From the NCBI GenBank assembly GCA_035650255.1, contig DASRIA010000060.1:1-52255 (forward strand): a DNA stretch of 52,255 bases, given 5' to 3'. The stretch is from DASRIA01 sp035650255 (lineage in GTDB: Bacteria > Actinomycetota > Thermoleophilia > Solirubrobacterales > JBBDJG01). Below, one piece after another: positions 8,449 through 17,676 of the stretch. A program made the translations under genes and the position numbers. The notes below the pieces were generated by a model, which was given only the letters and a program-made list of their open reading frames with translations, was not told the origin of the DNA and ran no database searches. Every line of letters begins with the position of its first letter. Positions within the stretch are counted from its first letter, which is position 1.

Positions 8449-11400
8449 GACGCCTTCTCCTTCTCCGAGTCGGTGGCCGGCGTCGCCTCCTGCTTTGCCG
8501 GCAGCGGATCGCCGTTCGCACCCGCGGGTGCCGCGGCGGCCTCTGGGCTGACGCCTGCCCACCTGTGCATGAGCTCGTCCTCGGGCGCCAGGCCCGGCTC
8601 CGTCGGCGTCGCATAACGCAGGTAGAGCGCCGGGAGCACCACCAGGCCCAGAAGGGTCGTGGTGACGAGACCGCCCACGATGACGATGGCCATCGGGTGC
8701 AGGATCTCGAGCCCCGGGGCGTTGCCGGCGACGATGAACGGGACCATCACCAGCGCGATTGCCACGGCGCTGGTCACGATCGGGCCCATCCGCTCGAGGG
8801 CACCGCGCTGCACGAGGTCGGGCCCGAAGGCCTCGCCCGCGCGCTCGAGGTCCTGGTAGCGACGGATCAGGAGCATCCCAGTCCGCGCAGCGAGCGCGAA
8901 CAGGGCGAGGAACCCGATCATCGAGCCGAGTGTCATCTCGGCTCCGTCGACCAGTGCCGCCAGCACCCCGCCCAGCAGGGCTGCAGGCAGCGTCAGGAAC
9001 GCGAGCACCGCCAGCCGCCAGCCGGAGAACCCGGCCTGCAGCAGCAGGAAGATCGCGATCGCACAGGCAAGCCCGAACGCGATCATGGAACCGGACCCGA
9101 TCTCGCTGCTGGTCGTCTGCTTCAGGACCTTCGCGTGGTACTCGAGCGGGAAGGTCGTGCCCTGCAGGCGGTCCTCGATGTCGCTTGCGACGGAGTCGAG
9201 GCTGCGCCCGCTGACGTCTGCTTCCACGTCCAGACGACGCGAAACTTCGTCCCGCTGGATCGAGAGCGGAGTCTTGACGACCCGCACGTCAGCCACCTGG
9301 CCGAGGCGCACGTGGCCGCCACCCGGCCGGTCGAGGAGCAGGTTGCGAACGTTCGCCACGCTCTCACGAGTGCTCGGCTCGCCCTGCACGATCACGTCGA
9401 AGACCTTCTGGCCCTCGAACACGCTGCCGACCGTGATGCCCTGCAGCAGTGCTGCTTCCGCGCGACGCACGTCGCCGGGCTTGATCTGGTAGCGCTGTGC
9501 CTTGTCGAGGTCGACTTCGATCTCGACCTGCGGCTGTGAGACCGGCTGCGTGACTCGCGGATCGACGACACCGTCGACCTGCGAGACGAGCTGGCGCACC
9601 CGCTCGGCCTGCCGGGCCAGGACGTCCTGCTCCTGCCCGTAGACCCGGACGACCAGTGGCTTGTCGGTGCCTGTGAGCACGTCCAGGCCGGAGCCCCGGT
9701 TCGGGTTGTTGCCGTCGTCGAGAGCGCCAACGTCGCGGATCTTCTGCGAGGTGTAGGTGGTGACGTCATGCTGGACACCACCCGTGGCGCTGACCGTGTC
9801 CTCGATGGACGCGAGCGTCTTGTCGTAGTCCGCGCCGGAGTCGATGCTGACCCACACCTCGCTGGAGTTCACGTCGACCCGCTGGTCACCAGTGACGGCA
9901 CGACCAACGTGACCGCCGACGTTGTCCACGCCGTCGAGGCCCCTCAGCTCGCGGCTGAGGTCCGAGGTGATCTGCGTCATCCGCGGGTTGGACGTGCCCG
10001 GCTCGGCGTCGAGCTTGAGCAGCACGTCGCGGTCCTTGAATGTCGGGATCACGGACTTGTCCTGGAGCGCGAACGCCAGGACTGCGATTGCAACTGCCGC
10101 ACCCGCGGCGATCATCACCGGCCCGGGCGAACGGATCGCCCGGCCCAAGAACGCCCCGTAGCGAGGCGCGATCCGCTTCAGCACCGGGGACTCCCGGCCC
10201 TCGGTGGATCCCACCGAGTAGAGCATCAGGCTGAGCGCCGGGGTCAGCGTCAGAGCCACCAGCATCGCGGCGGCCACGGCAAGTGCGTAACCGATCGCCA
10301 GCGGCTCGAAGAATGCGCCGGGGCGGCCCTCCATGACCACGACTGGCACGATCGCGAGCAGCCCGATCAGCGTCGCGTACGCCAGCGGGCTCCGCATCTC
10401 ACGTGAGGCATCGAGCACCACGTCGGCAACCGAGCTGCCGGTCCCCGCAGCGCGCTGCTCGCGCAGGCGCCGCCCGACGTTCTCCACGCTCACCACCGCG
10501 TCGTCGATGACGACTGCGAGGGCGACCGCCAGGCCTGCGAACGAGATCGCGTTGAACGTTTCGCCCAAGATGTCGAGCACGACTGCCGCGGCGACCATCG
10601 ACACGGGGATCGTCACCACCGCGACCAGCAGGGTGCGCCACTGGAACAGCAGCGCAGCCAGGCCGAGCGCGAGCAGCACGCCCGCGATGATCAGCATCAT
10701 CGTGATGTTGTCGGTGGCGTCCTCGATGAACGTCGCGGGCCGGAACACGGACGTGTCGACCTGCATGCCCCCGAGACCCGGCTTGAGGTTCTGGAGCGCG
10801 TCCTCGACGCCCTTGGTGACCTTGAGCGTGTTCGCGCCCGGGAACTTCTCCACCACGAGCATCAGACCGTCCGCGTCGTTGACGACCGCGTCGCCGATCA
10901 GCGGCTGGTGGTCGACCTTGATGTTGGTGACTTCGCCCAGCCGCAGGCGACCGCCGCTGCCCTCGACCGTGACCTTGGCCAGCTCGGCCGGGTCCGCGAT
11001 GTCGTCGAACACGTTGCGCACCTGGAACCGCTGGTTGGGGGTCTCGACGAATCCACCGGTACCCGGGGTGGATGCCTCGAGGAAGCTCACCGGTGACGCG
11101 ACCTGCGCGTTACCCGCGGTGCTGATCACCTGGCTCAGCCGCACGTTCTTGTCGCGCAGCTCCTCCGGATCGACCTGCACTTGGATCTGCTGGTCGCGCA
11201 TGCCGAAGACCGACACGTTGGCGACGCCCGGAACACCCATCAGTCGTGGGCGCATCGTCCAGCGTGCGATCACCGACTTCTCGATCGGCGAAAGCTTGTC
11301 CGAGGAGAGCCCGACCATCATCACCCGGCTCGACGACGACAGTGGCTGCAGCATCGTCGGCGGTTTGGACACGTTCGGCAGGGCGTGCGCCTGCGTCAGC

Positions 11401-11741
11401 GGCTCCTGGACGAGCTGCCGTGCCCGGTAGATGTCGGTGCCCTGCCTGAAGACCAGGGTGATCGACGAGAGGCCCGGAAGCGACTCCGAGCGGATCGTCT
11501 CCACTCCCTGGACGCCGTTCAGCAGGTCCGCCTCGAGCGGAACCGTGATGAGCTGCTCCACCTCTTCGGCGGAGAGCCCGAGCGCCTCGGTCTGCACCTC
11601 CACGTAAGGCGGCGTGAACTCAGGCAGCACGTCGGTCGGTGCATCACGCAGCTGCGTGATGCCGACGATCATGATGCCGGCCGCGATGCCCAACACGAGC
11701 AGCCTGAACCGCAGGCTCGCTCCGACGATCGCTCGAATCAT
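8445..11741 (-). CDS. RND efflux permease, HME type, first of a pair, with cytoplasmic C-terminal tail
   Basis: The product has 1098 residues with the same layout as the permease at 4858-7983, and the two clearly align (FRPATFIEDATDN and FRPATFIEQSIDN; GTGGFVET and GTGGFVES). The TM4 relay VVIDDAVVSVEN gives D413, D414 and E420. It differs by about 50 extra C-terminal residues rich in Ala, Pro and Glu (HRWAGVSPEAAAAPAGANG onward), which should be cytoplasmic. ATG 11741 has GGGAGG 8-9 nt upstream. Translation of the lipoprotein is coupled through the TTGA overlap. Two different full-length permeases in one cluster suggest either a heteromeric pump, as with MdtBC, or two substrates. The sequence does not decide between these. 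Confidence 0.9.
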   Translation of the reverse strand: MIRAIVGASLRFRLLVLGIAAGIMIVGITQLRDAPTDVLPEFTPPYVEVQTEALGLSAEEVEQLITVPLEADLLNGVQGVETIRSESLPGLSSITLVFRQGTDIYRARQLVQEPLTQAHALPNVSKPPTMLQPLSSSSRVMMVGLSSDKLSPIEKSVIARWTMRPRLMGVPGVANVSVFGMRDQQIQVQVDPEELRDKNVRLSQVISTAGNAQVASPVSFLEASTPGTGGFVETPNQRFQVRNVFDDIADPAELAKVTVEGSGGRLRLGEVTNIKVDHQPLIGDAVVNDADGLMLVVEKFPGANTLKVTKGVEDALQNLKPGLGGMQVDTSVFRPATFIEDATDNITMMLIIAGVLLALGLAALLFQWRTLLVAVVTIPVSMVAAAVVLDILGETFNAISFAGLAVALAVVIDDAVVSVENVGRRLREQRAAGTGSSVADVVLDASREMRSPLAYATLIGLLAIVPVVVMEGRPGAFFEPLAIGYALAVAAAMLVALTLTPALSLMLYSVGSTEGRESPVLKRIAPRYGAFLGRAIRSPGPVMIAAGAAVAIAVLAFALQDKSVIPTFKDRDVLLKLDAEPGTSNPRMTQITSDLSRELRGLDGVDNVGGHVGRAVTGDQRVDVNSSEVWVSIDSGADYDKTLASIEDTVSATGGVQHDVTTYTSQKIRDVGALDDGNNPNRGSGLDVLTGTDKPLVVRVYGQEQDVLARQAERVRQLVSQVDGVVDPRVTQPVSQPQVEIEVDLDKAQRYQIKPGDVRRAEAALLQGITVGSVFEGQKVFDVIVQGEPSTRESVANVRNLLLDRPGGGHVRLGQVADVRVVKTPLSIQRDEVSRRLDVEADVSGRSLDSVASDIEDRLQGTTFPLEYHAKVLKQTTSSEIGSGSMIAFGLACAIAIFLLLQAGFSGWRLAVLAFLTLPAALLGGVLAALVDGAEMTLGSMIGFLALFALAARTGMLLIRRYQDLERAGEAFGPDLVQRGALERMGPIVTSAVAIALVMVPFIVAGNAPGLEILHPMAIVIVGGLVTTTLLGLVVLPALYLRYATPTEPGLAPEDELMHRWAGVSPEAAAAPAGANGDPLPAKQEATPATDSEKEKAS

Positions 11742-11762
11742 TGCTGGATACCTCCCTTGGCA

Positions 11763-11778
11763 GCGATCCCCCGATCGC
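11763..11778. other. Perfect 6-bp hairpin between the propeller gene and the RND genes
   Basis: GCGATC and GATCGC flank a CCCC loop in the 58-bp gap between two same-strand genes. There is no T tract. It may attenuate or terminate transcription from the upstream gene. Confidence 0.4.
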
Positions 11779-11799
11779 CCCTGCCGCGGCCGAGCCCCA

Positions 11800-13011
11800 T
11801 TAGCGCCTGGCCTTCTTAGCCTTGAACTTCACTATCACTGTCCCGGAAGTCGTTCTTCCGGCCTTCGGCTTGGACGAGGAGAACCTCCCCTTGCCGCGGA
11901 TCCTGTACTTGCACTTGGCCCGCTTCAGCTTGCGCCTGGCCTTCTTCACATTCAGGCCGCGTAGTTTCGGCACCTTGCACTTCTTCTTATTCGAAGTCGC
12001 TTGAGGAGTCACCGCCAGAGGGGGCGGAGGCGGGATGAAGGGCGCGGCGACCGCGATGCGGCCGATCCTGTTGCCTGCGAACTCCGCGAACCAGAGATTC
12101 CCGTCCGGCCCTGGCGCGATCGCGCCAGGTGCACTGCCGGGAGTCAAGGTGAACTCGTTGGTAATCGAGCCCGAAGCGGTCATTCGCCCGATCCTGCTCG
12201 GGCCCGTCTCCGTGTAGTAGATCGCCCCGTCCCGTCCGGTGGCGATGCCGGAGGGCTCGCCGCTGCCGGCGGGAAACTCGTTCGTGACGACGCCGGTGGT
12301 GGAGATTCGCCCGATCTGGTTCTTCAAGTGCTCGGTGAACCACAGCGCGCCCCCGGTTGAGGTGATCCCGGATGGGTCACTGCCGGCAGTCGGGATCCCG
12401 TATTCCGAGATGCCCCCACCAAGCGTGATCGCCCCGATCTTGTGGTTCGTCGACGTGGTCGGATTGCTCGGGTCTGAAGCCGTGAACCACAACCGGCTAT
12501 CCGGGCCGACGGTGATGTCGCCGGGACCGTTTGCAGTCGGAAGGTCGAACTCCGTGATCGAGCCGGCCGTCGTAATCCTGCCGATCTGGTTGGAGGTGTT
12601 CTCGGTGAACCAGAGGTTCCCGTCGGGCCCAACGACGATCCCGTCCGGTGCGCCTCCGCCAGGAACCGTGAACTCCGTAATCGCCCCGCTCGTCGTGATC
12701 CGGCCGATCTTGTTGCCCGAATACTCGGTGAACCAGAGGCTTCCGTCCGGTCCGGCAACGATCTCGGACGGCAGGCTGTTCGCGGTCGGAATGTTGAACT
12801 CGGTGGTCAGCAGGCCACCGGTTGTCATGCGCCCGATCCGGTTCGCGGTCTCCTCGGTGAACCAGATCGCTCCATCCGGGCCCGCTGTGACGCCGGACGG
12901 GCTCCCCGTGGCGGGAAACTCCTCGATCGCGAGCGCCGTCGAGGAAAGTGACAGCACCGCGCACGCACAGATCGCGACAGCGATCAGCGCGCGGCGAAGC
13001 GACCGCGTCAA
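11800..13011 (-). CDS. Secreted streptogramin-lyase-like seven-bladed propeller with C-terminal PASTA domain
   Basis: TTG 13011 is chosen because AAAGGA lies 6 nt upstream and it gives a clean signal peptide (MTRSLRRALIAVAICACAV to ALA). GTG 13050 would add 13 residues. Seven repeats of about 42 residues follow, with the pattern PxGIxxGPDGxLWFTExxxNxIGRIT; the fourth has an 8-residue insertion. This is the Vgb-like propeller fold. After a proline linker (FIPPPPPLAV) comes a basic PASTA-like domain (KVPKLRGLNVKKARRKLKRA, then a Cys and a GTVIVKF strand), which usually binds peptidoglycan or stalk peptides. I could not verify the catalytic His/Glu set of virginiamycin B lyase, so antibiotic inactivation is not claimed. 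A wall-bound scaffold or lectin-like role is equally likely. Confidence 0.8.
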   Translation of the reverse strand: MTRSLRRALIAVAICACAVLSLSSTALAIEEFPATGSPSGVTAGPDGAIWFTEETANRIGRMTTGGLLTTEFNIPTANSLPSEIVAGPDGSLWFTEYSGNKIGRITTSGAITEFTVPGGGAPDGIVVGPDGNLWFTENTSNQIGRITTAGSITEFDLPTANGPGDITVGPDSRLWFTASDPSNPTTSTNHKIGAITLGGGISEYGIPTAGSDPSGITSTGGALWFTEHLKNQIGRISTTGVVTNEFPAGSGEPSGIATGRDGAIYYTETGPSRIGRMTASGSITNEFTLTPGSAPGAIAPGPDGNLWFAEFAGNRIGRIAVAAPFIPPPPPLAVTPQATSNKKKCKVPKLRGLNVKKARRKLKRAKCKYRIRGKGRFSSSKPKAGRTTSGTVIVKFKAKKARR

Positions 13012-13530
13012 AGCGCTTCCTTTCCGAGCAGCCCCTGCTCGATGACACACAGCATGGCCACGGCGCGAACGCCATTGATACCGACACCAGCCATGCCTGC
13101 CCTCCCTGTAGGCCCCACTCGAGTCAAGCCCTGACCCGAGCCCTGCAAATCGACTACGAGGGCGACCCTAACCAGCGGCGATTATGAAAGTCAAGTGGAA
13201 TTTCGTGAAGGATTTGCGGGCTGCAATCCGACTTGCACTTCTCTTTTCTTGTCTTTTCCTTTGCTCCCAGTTTCGTCTCATCGGCACACAGGTTGATCTC
13301 ATGTTCCACGTGTACCTCTAGCGCCCCATGCACTTCGTGCGACACTCCCGCGGCCGCCGATGGCCGGCGTCTTTCATCGCATTGAATAGGACTGGCGCGA
13401 CCCCGGGTTGCTCGTTAGACTCGATCTCGATTGGCCAGCAACACTCGATGGTGCAGGGAGCGATGGTGGAGTTGCAGGGAGGCGCGCCTCATTGTGGGCG
13501 CATGGGGCCTGGCGAGGAAGGCCGGGGGGC
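13012..13530. other. 519-bp divergent intergenic region, locally AT-richer
   Basis: This separates the divergent propeller and adaptor genes. From about 13180 to 13330 it is clearly less GC-rich than the flanks. It contains a long pyrimidine tract on the plus strand (about 13229-13268) and a CACGTG palindrome near 13317. It should hold both promoters, but I cannot assign -35/-10 pairs with confidence. A 63-codon minus-strand reading frame here has no ribosome site and no recognisable motif. Confidence 0.5.
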
Positions 13531-15528
13531 ATGGGAATAGGACGTCGTAACCGAACGGTCTTCATCGGCCTGGGAGCCGCGGTGCTGCTTGCGGTGTGCG
13601 CCTGGGTCGCCGGCGCGCAGATCAAGTCCCCGGCGCAGATCGCCGCGGAGACCGCTGCGCCCGACCCCTCTTCGATCACCGTGCCGGTCGAGCGGCGGGT
13701 GCTCTCCAGCGAGGTGATCGTGCGTGGCACCGTCCGCTACGGCTCGCCTCAGCCGGTCGTGCTCGCCACCTCGACGCTGAAGCAGAACAGCGCCGCGAGC
13801 GGCGGCACCGACATCGTGACCACGCGCCCGCGCCGCGGTGCGCGAGTCGGGGAGGGCAGCCTGGCGATGTCCGTCTCCGGGCGACCCGTCTTCGTGCTGC
13901 GCGGGGGCCAGCCATCCCATCGTGACATCCAGCCGGGCAGCCGCGGCCAGGACGTGCGCCAGCTCGAGACCGCCCTGGCCCGCATGGGCTTCGCGCCCGG
14001 CAGGGTCGACGGCCGCTACGACGGCGCCACCGGGTCGGCCGTCGCGCGCTGGTACGAGCGCGCCGGATGGACGCCATTTGGCGCGACGGACACGCAGCTC
14101 GACCAGCTGCGCGCGGCGCGGGCCGCGGCGTCCGCCGCGCGTGACGCCTACCTGCAGTCGCAGATCACGGCCCGGGGCGCGACCCCGGCCGAGATCGCGC
14201 AGGCCCGCATCGACCTTCAGACCGCGCGCGACGCCGTGGTAACAGCCGAGCACGACCTTTCGTCGCAGGCCCGCTCGGTGGCACTGGCGCTCGCCAACGA
14301 GCGGCGCGACAACGCGCTGGCGGCCGCAGACACCGCTCTCAAGCGCGCAGCGGTGAACAAGGCCCTCGACGCACAGGTGGAGGCCCAGCGCAACCTCGCG
14401 ACGGCTCCGCCGGACACCACGCCCGCCGAGCTCGCCGCGCTCCAGTCCGCGGTCCGCGCGGCGACCGACGACGTCGCGGTCGCCCAGGCCGACCTCAGCG
14501 CATCCGCCTCGTCCACGCGCGCCACGCGCGCGGCCGGCCGGGACGCCGTGGCGAAGGCCAGGGCGGACCGCCGCCGGGCCGAGCGGGCGCTCCCGAATGC
14601 GCGCCGCCAGGTACGGCTGGCGACTCAGCGCCTGCGCATCATGAAGAACCCGGCGAACAACGACCTTCACCGCCTCGTGATCCAGGCCGCGGGCCAGGAG
14701 GCGCGCAGCACCCAGCGGGAGGTCTCGCGACTCGCTCGCAGGATCGGCGTGTCCGTCCCGGCCGACGAGGTGCTCTTCTTCAACACGCTTCCGCTGCGCG
14801 TCGACTCGGTGCGGGTCCGGCGCGGCGACCCTGTTTCCGGCCGGGTCATGACCGTCAGCAACTCTCGCCTTGCGATCGACTCGTCGCTGTCGCTCGCCGA
14901 CGCCAAGCTGGTGCGGCCGGGAGCGCGAGTCACGATCGAGGAGCCCGACCTCGGGATCAAGACCACCGGGGTAGTGAGCCAGGTGGCCGACAGCCCGGGC
15001 ACGCACAAGGTCGAGCAGGGGCGCGTCTACGTGGCGATCACGCCGCGCAGCGCCCCCGCCCAGCTGGTCGGTGCATCTGTGAAGCTGACAATCGCCGTCA
15101 AGAGCACCGATGAAGCGGTGCTGTCGGTGCCGATCACCGCGCTGACCGTCGGGGCCGACGGCAACTCGCGCGTGCAGGTGCAGCGCCGCGGCGGGGGCAG
15201 CGAGTACGTCTCGGTCGATCCGGGCCTCGCGGCTCAGGGCCTCGTCGAGATCAAGCCCGTGCGCGGTGCGCTGAACGCCGGCGACCTCGTGATCGTCGGC
15301 AAGCGCGACGGCACGGCCGGCTCAGGCGCCCCGCCCGCGTCGAACGCGGGCAACGGCGCGACGGGCGGCTCCGGCTCCACAGGGTCTACGGGCTCCACCG
15401 GGTCCACCGGCTCCAATGGCTCCAACGGCTCCAGGGGTGCGACCGGCGCGACCGGCTCGACGGGCGGCTCGCAGCGCTCCGGCGCCACCGGCGGCACGTC
15501 GCCGGGCTCCTCGGGCGCGACCCCCTAG
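13531..15528 (+). CDS. Membrane-anchored periplasmic adaptor (MacA/HlyD-like) with peptidoglycan-binding domain
   Basis: The product has 665 residues. One membrane helix at residues 10-29 is followed by a beta-rich segment. A PG_binding_1 domain at about 131-181 follows (QDVRQLETALARMGFAPGRVDGRYDGATG), then a long Ala/Arg-rich coiled coil to about 425, and adaptor beta-barrel strands (GDPVSGRVMTVSNSRLAID, RPGARVTIEEPDLG, VLSVPITALTVGADGNSRV). The last 60 residues are a Gly-Ser-Thr-Ala collagen-like tail. This architecture is common in actinobacteria directly upstream of MacB-type exporters, as here. ATG 13531 follows GAGGAAG and a G run. The PG-binding domain probably fixes the exporter to the wall, replacing outer-membrane contacts. 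Confidence 0.85.
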   Translation: MGIGRRNRTVFIGLGAAVLLAVCAWVAGAQIKSPAQIAAETAAPDPSSITVPVERRVLSSEVIVRGTVRYGSPQPVVLATSTLKQNSAASGGTDIVTTRPRRGARVGEGSLAMSVSGRPVFVLRGGQPSHRDIQPGSRGQDVRQLETALARMGFAPGRVDGRYDGATGSAVARWYERAGWTPFGATDTQLDQLRAARAAASAARDAYLQSQITARGATPAEIAQARIDLQTARDAVVTAEHDLSSQARSVALALANERRDNALAAADTALKRAAVNKALDAQVEAQRNLATAPPDTTPAELAALQSAVRAATDDVAVAQADLSASASSTRATRAAGRDAVAKARADRRRAERALPNARRQVRLATQRLRIMKNPANNDLHRLVIQAAGQEARSTQREVSRLARRIGVSVPADEVLFFNTLPLRVDSVRVRRGDPVSGRVMTVSNSRLAIDSSLSLADAKLVRPGARVTIEEPDLGIKTTGVVSQVADSPGTHKVEQGRVYVAITPRSAPAQLVGASVKLTIAVKSTDEAVLSVPITALTVGADGNSRVQVQRRGGGSEYVSVDPGLAAQGLVEIKPVRGALNAGDLVIVGKRDGTAGSGAPPASNAGNGATGGSGSTGSTGSTGSTGSNGSNGSRGATGATGSTGGSQRSGATGGTSPGSSGATP

Positions 15529-15538
15529 CCCATCGTCC

Positions 15539-16321
15539 ATGGTGGCCGAGCCTTCTCCCGAGACCGGCACGCTCTCGCAGCACGTTCATGCGCCCGCCGC
15601 GCCGTGGGAGTCGTCAGGCGTGCCCGCCGCCGAGACGAACGGCAAGCAGCCGGTGGTCGAGCTGCGCGGCGTGCGGCGCGTGTTCGGCAGCGAGCCGCCC
15701 GTGGAGGCGCTGCGCGGGATAGACCTGACCGTGTTCAAGGGCGACTGGCTGGCGATCGTCGGCCCCTCCGGGTCCGGCAAGTCGACGCTGCTCAACATCC
15801 TCGGATGCCTCGACCGCCCGACGGAGGGAACCTTGCTGATCGACGGGATCGACGCGGCCGGCCTCAGCGACGAGCAGCGCGCCTCGGTGCGGGCCCGGCG
15901 GATCGGCTTCGTGTTCCAGACCTTCCACCTGCTCGGCCACCACACCGCAATGCAGAACGTGATGCTGGCCGACGTCTACGGCGGCGGTGTCCGGGAAGGG
16001 CGCGAGGAGCGCGCGAAGGCGGCGCTCGAGCGGGTTGGCATGGGCCACCGCCTCGACTCGCTTCCCACCAAGCTCTCCGGCGGCGAGCAGCAGCGCGTCG
16101 CAATCGCCAGAGCCCTCTTCGGGTCGCCTGCGTTGCTCCTGTGCGACGAGCCCACGGGGAACCTGGACACGGCGAACACGAAGTCGGTGCTGGAGCTCTT
16201 CCACGACCTCGAGAGCGACGGGCTCACGCTCGTCGTGATCACGCATGAGGACGACGTGGCCTCCCACGCGCGCCGCGAGGTGCGCATGGTCGACGGCCGC
16301 CTCACCGAGGTGGAGCGGTGA
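15539..16321 (+). CDS. ABC transporter ATPase, MacB/LolD type
   Basis: About 260 residues. Walker A is GPSGSGKS, the Q-loop is near FVFQTFHLL, the signature is LSGGEQQRVAIARAL, Walker B is LLLCDEPTGNLD and the H-loop is VITHE. The LLG-CLDRPTEGTLL spacing and GNLD after Walker B are typical of the MacB/LolD/FtsE group. A 40-residue leader precedes the first strand. ATG 15539 starts 10 bp after the adaptor gene without a strong Shine-Dalgarno, so translational coupling is likely; GTG 15542 is also possible. Its stop overlaps the next start as GTGA. It energises the FtsX-type permease encoded next. Confidence 0.92.
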   Translation: MVAEPSPETGTLSQHVHAPAAPWESSGVPAAETNGKQPVVELRGVRRVFGSEPPVEALRGIDLTVFKGDWLAIVGPSGSGKSTLLNILGCLDRPTEGTLLIDGIDAAGLSDEQRASVRARRIGFVFQTFHLLGHHTAMQNVMLADVYGGGVREGREERAKAALERVGMGHRLDSLPTKLSGGEQQRVAIARALFGSPALLLCDEPTGNLDTANTKSVLELFHDLESDGLTLVVITHEDDVASHARREVRMVDGRLTEVER

Positions 16322-17598
16322 AGCCCGGTCGCCTGTTCCGCGCCCGGCGCCGTGAGGAGAAGCCGAAGGGCCCGCTCCCCGACCCCCACATGCAGCTGCG
16401 CGACCTCGTCTCGGAGGCGGCTGCGGGGTTGATGGCGAGGCCCGCGCGCGTTGCGCTGACGGTGCTCGGGACCGTGATCGGGGTGGCCGCGCTGGTCGCG
16501 ACGCTCGGCCTTTCCAAGACCGCGGGCAACCAGATCGTGGGCCGCTTCGACCAGGTCGCCGCCACGGACGTGGTGGTCACTCCCGTCCCGGCCGCGCAGC
16601 GCAGCGGCGGCGGGGCCGTGAACGTGATCCCCTGGGACGCCGAGGCGCGGATGAAGCGGCTGAACGGGGTGGCAGCGGCCGGAACGCTCGCCGAGGTGAA
16701 CGTCCGGGGTGACCTGGTGCGCTCAGTCCCGATCAACGACCCGCTCGGCAACTCGGAGGTGCAGCTTCCCGTGAGGGCCGCCTCGCCGGGCCTGTGGCGC
16801 GCCGTCCGGGCCGACCTCGTGGCGGGCCGGTTCCCCGACCGGGGCCACTCCGCGCGCGGCGATCGAGTGGCCGTGCTGGGCGTCAACGCCGCCCGCCGCC
16901 TCGGGATCTCGAACTTGGACCAGCAGCCGGCGATCTTCGTCGGCGACCGCCTCTATCAGGTGATCGGCCTGGTGGGTGGTGTCGAGCGCCAGGTCTCCCT
17001 GCTGGGCTCGCTCACGATCCCGAACGGCACCGCGCGCCGCGAGTTCGGCGTCGCCGCGCCGAGCTCGGTACAGATCGAAACGGAGATCGGGGCCGTCGAG
17101 CTGATCGTGCGCCAGGCGCCCGAGGCGCTGAATCCCACCGATCCGGCCCTGCTGCGAGTCGCGGCGCCGCCCGACCCCGAGCAGCTGCGCGGCAACGTGG
17201 AAAACGACCTCAACGCGCTCTTCCTGCTGCTCGGCGGCGTGTCGCTCCTGGTGGGCGCGCTCGGGATCGCGAACGTGACCCTCGTATCGGTGCTCGAGCG
17301 CGTCGGCGAGATCGGCTTGCGCCGTGCACTCGGAGCCGCGCGCCGTCACATCGCCGCGCAGTTCCTGATCGAGAGCACGGTCATGGGCCTCTTGGGCGGG
17401 ATCATCGGCGCGAGCCTCGGGATCCTCGTCGTGGTCCTCGTGGCGGCGAGCCGCACGTGGACACCGGTATTGGATCCGCTGATCCCCTTGGCCGCACCGC
17501 TGATCGGTGCGCTGATCGGCTTGCTGTCCGGCACGTACCCGTCGCTGCGCGCCGCGGCGATGGAGCCGGTCGAGGCGTTGCGAGCAGGCACAACTTGA
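16318..17598 (+). CDS. MacB/FtsX-type ABC permease
   Basis: The 426-residue product has the MacB topology. A first helix at about residues 43-63 (VALTVLGTVIGVAALVATLG) is followed by an extracytoplasmic MacB_PCD-like domain of about 240 residues. A C-terminal FtsX domain with three helices follows (LFLLLGGVSLLVGALGIANV, then ESTVMGLLGGIIGASLGILV, then PLIGALIGLLSG). The EIGLRRALGA coupling motif and the closing ParaAAMEPVEALR-like signature (PSLRAAAMEPVEALRAG) are typical. It starts with GTG 16318 overlapping the ATPase stop, so the two should be made stoichiometrically. Such transporters move peptides, lipids or antibiotics, or act as mechanotransmitters. The cargo is not evident. Confidence 0.92.
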   Translation: MKPGRLFRARRREEKPKGPLPDPHMQLRDLVSEAAAGLMARPARVALTVLGTVIGVAALVATLGLSKTAGNQIVGRFDQVAATDVVVTPVPAAQRSGGGAVNVIPWDAEARMKRLNGVAAAGTLAEVNVRGDLVRSVPINDPLGNSEVQLPVRAASPGLWRAVRADLVAGRFPDRGHSARGDRVAVLGVNAARRLGISNLDQQPAIFVGDRLYQVIGLVGGVERQVSLLGSLTIPNGTARREFGVAAPSSVQIETEIGAVELIVRQAPEALNPTDPALLRVAAPPDPEQLRGNVENDLNALFLLLGGVSLLVGALGIANVTLVSVLERVGEIGLRRALGAARRHIAAQFLIESTVMGLLGGIIGASLGILVVVLVAASRTWTPVLDPLIPLAAPLIGALIGLLSGTYPSLRAAAMEPVEALRAGTT

Positions 17599-17676
17599 CG
17601 CGACAGACGGCAGACCAATGGATATGTTCAATCGGACCAAGCGCCGGCAACTGAGATGCGAACTGGGAGGAATTAC

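Noticed and set aside
11800..13011. Calling the propeller protein a virginiamycin B lyase resistance gene
   Set aside because: Only the fold repeats are evident; the catalytic residues were not verified and the PASTA tail points to another role.
13154..13345. A 63-codon minus-strand frame in the AT-richer intergenic region
   Set aside because: It has no ribosome site, no motif, and a composition that follows the local base bias; it could be a small gene but nothing supports it.
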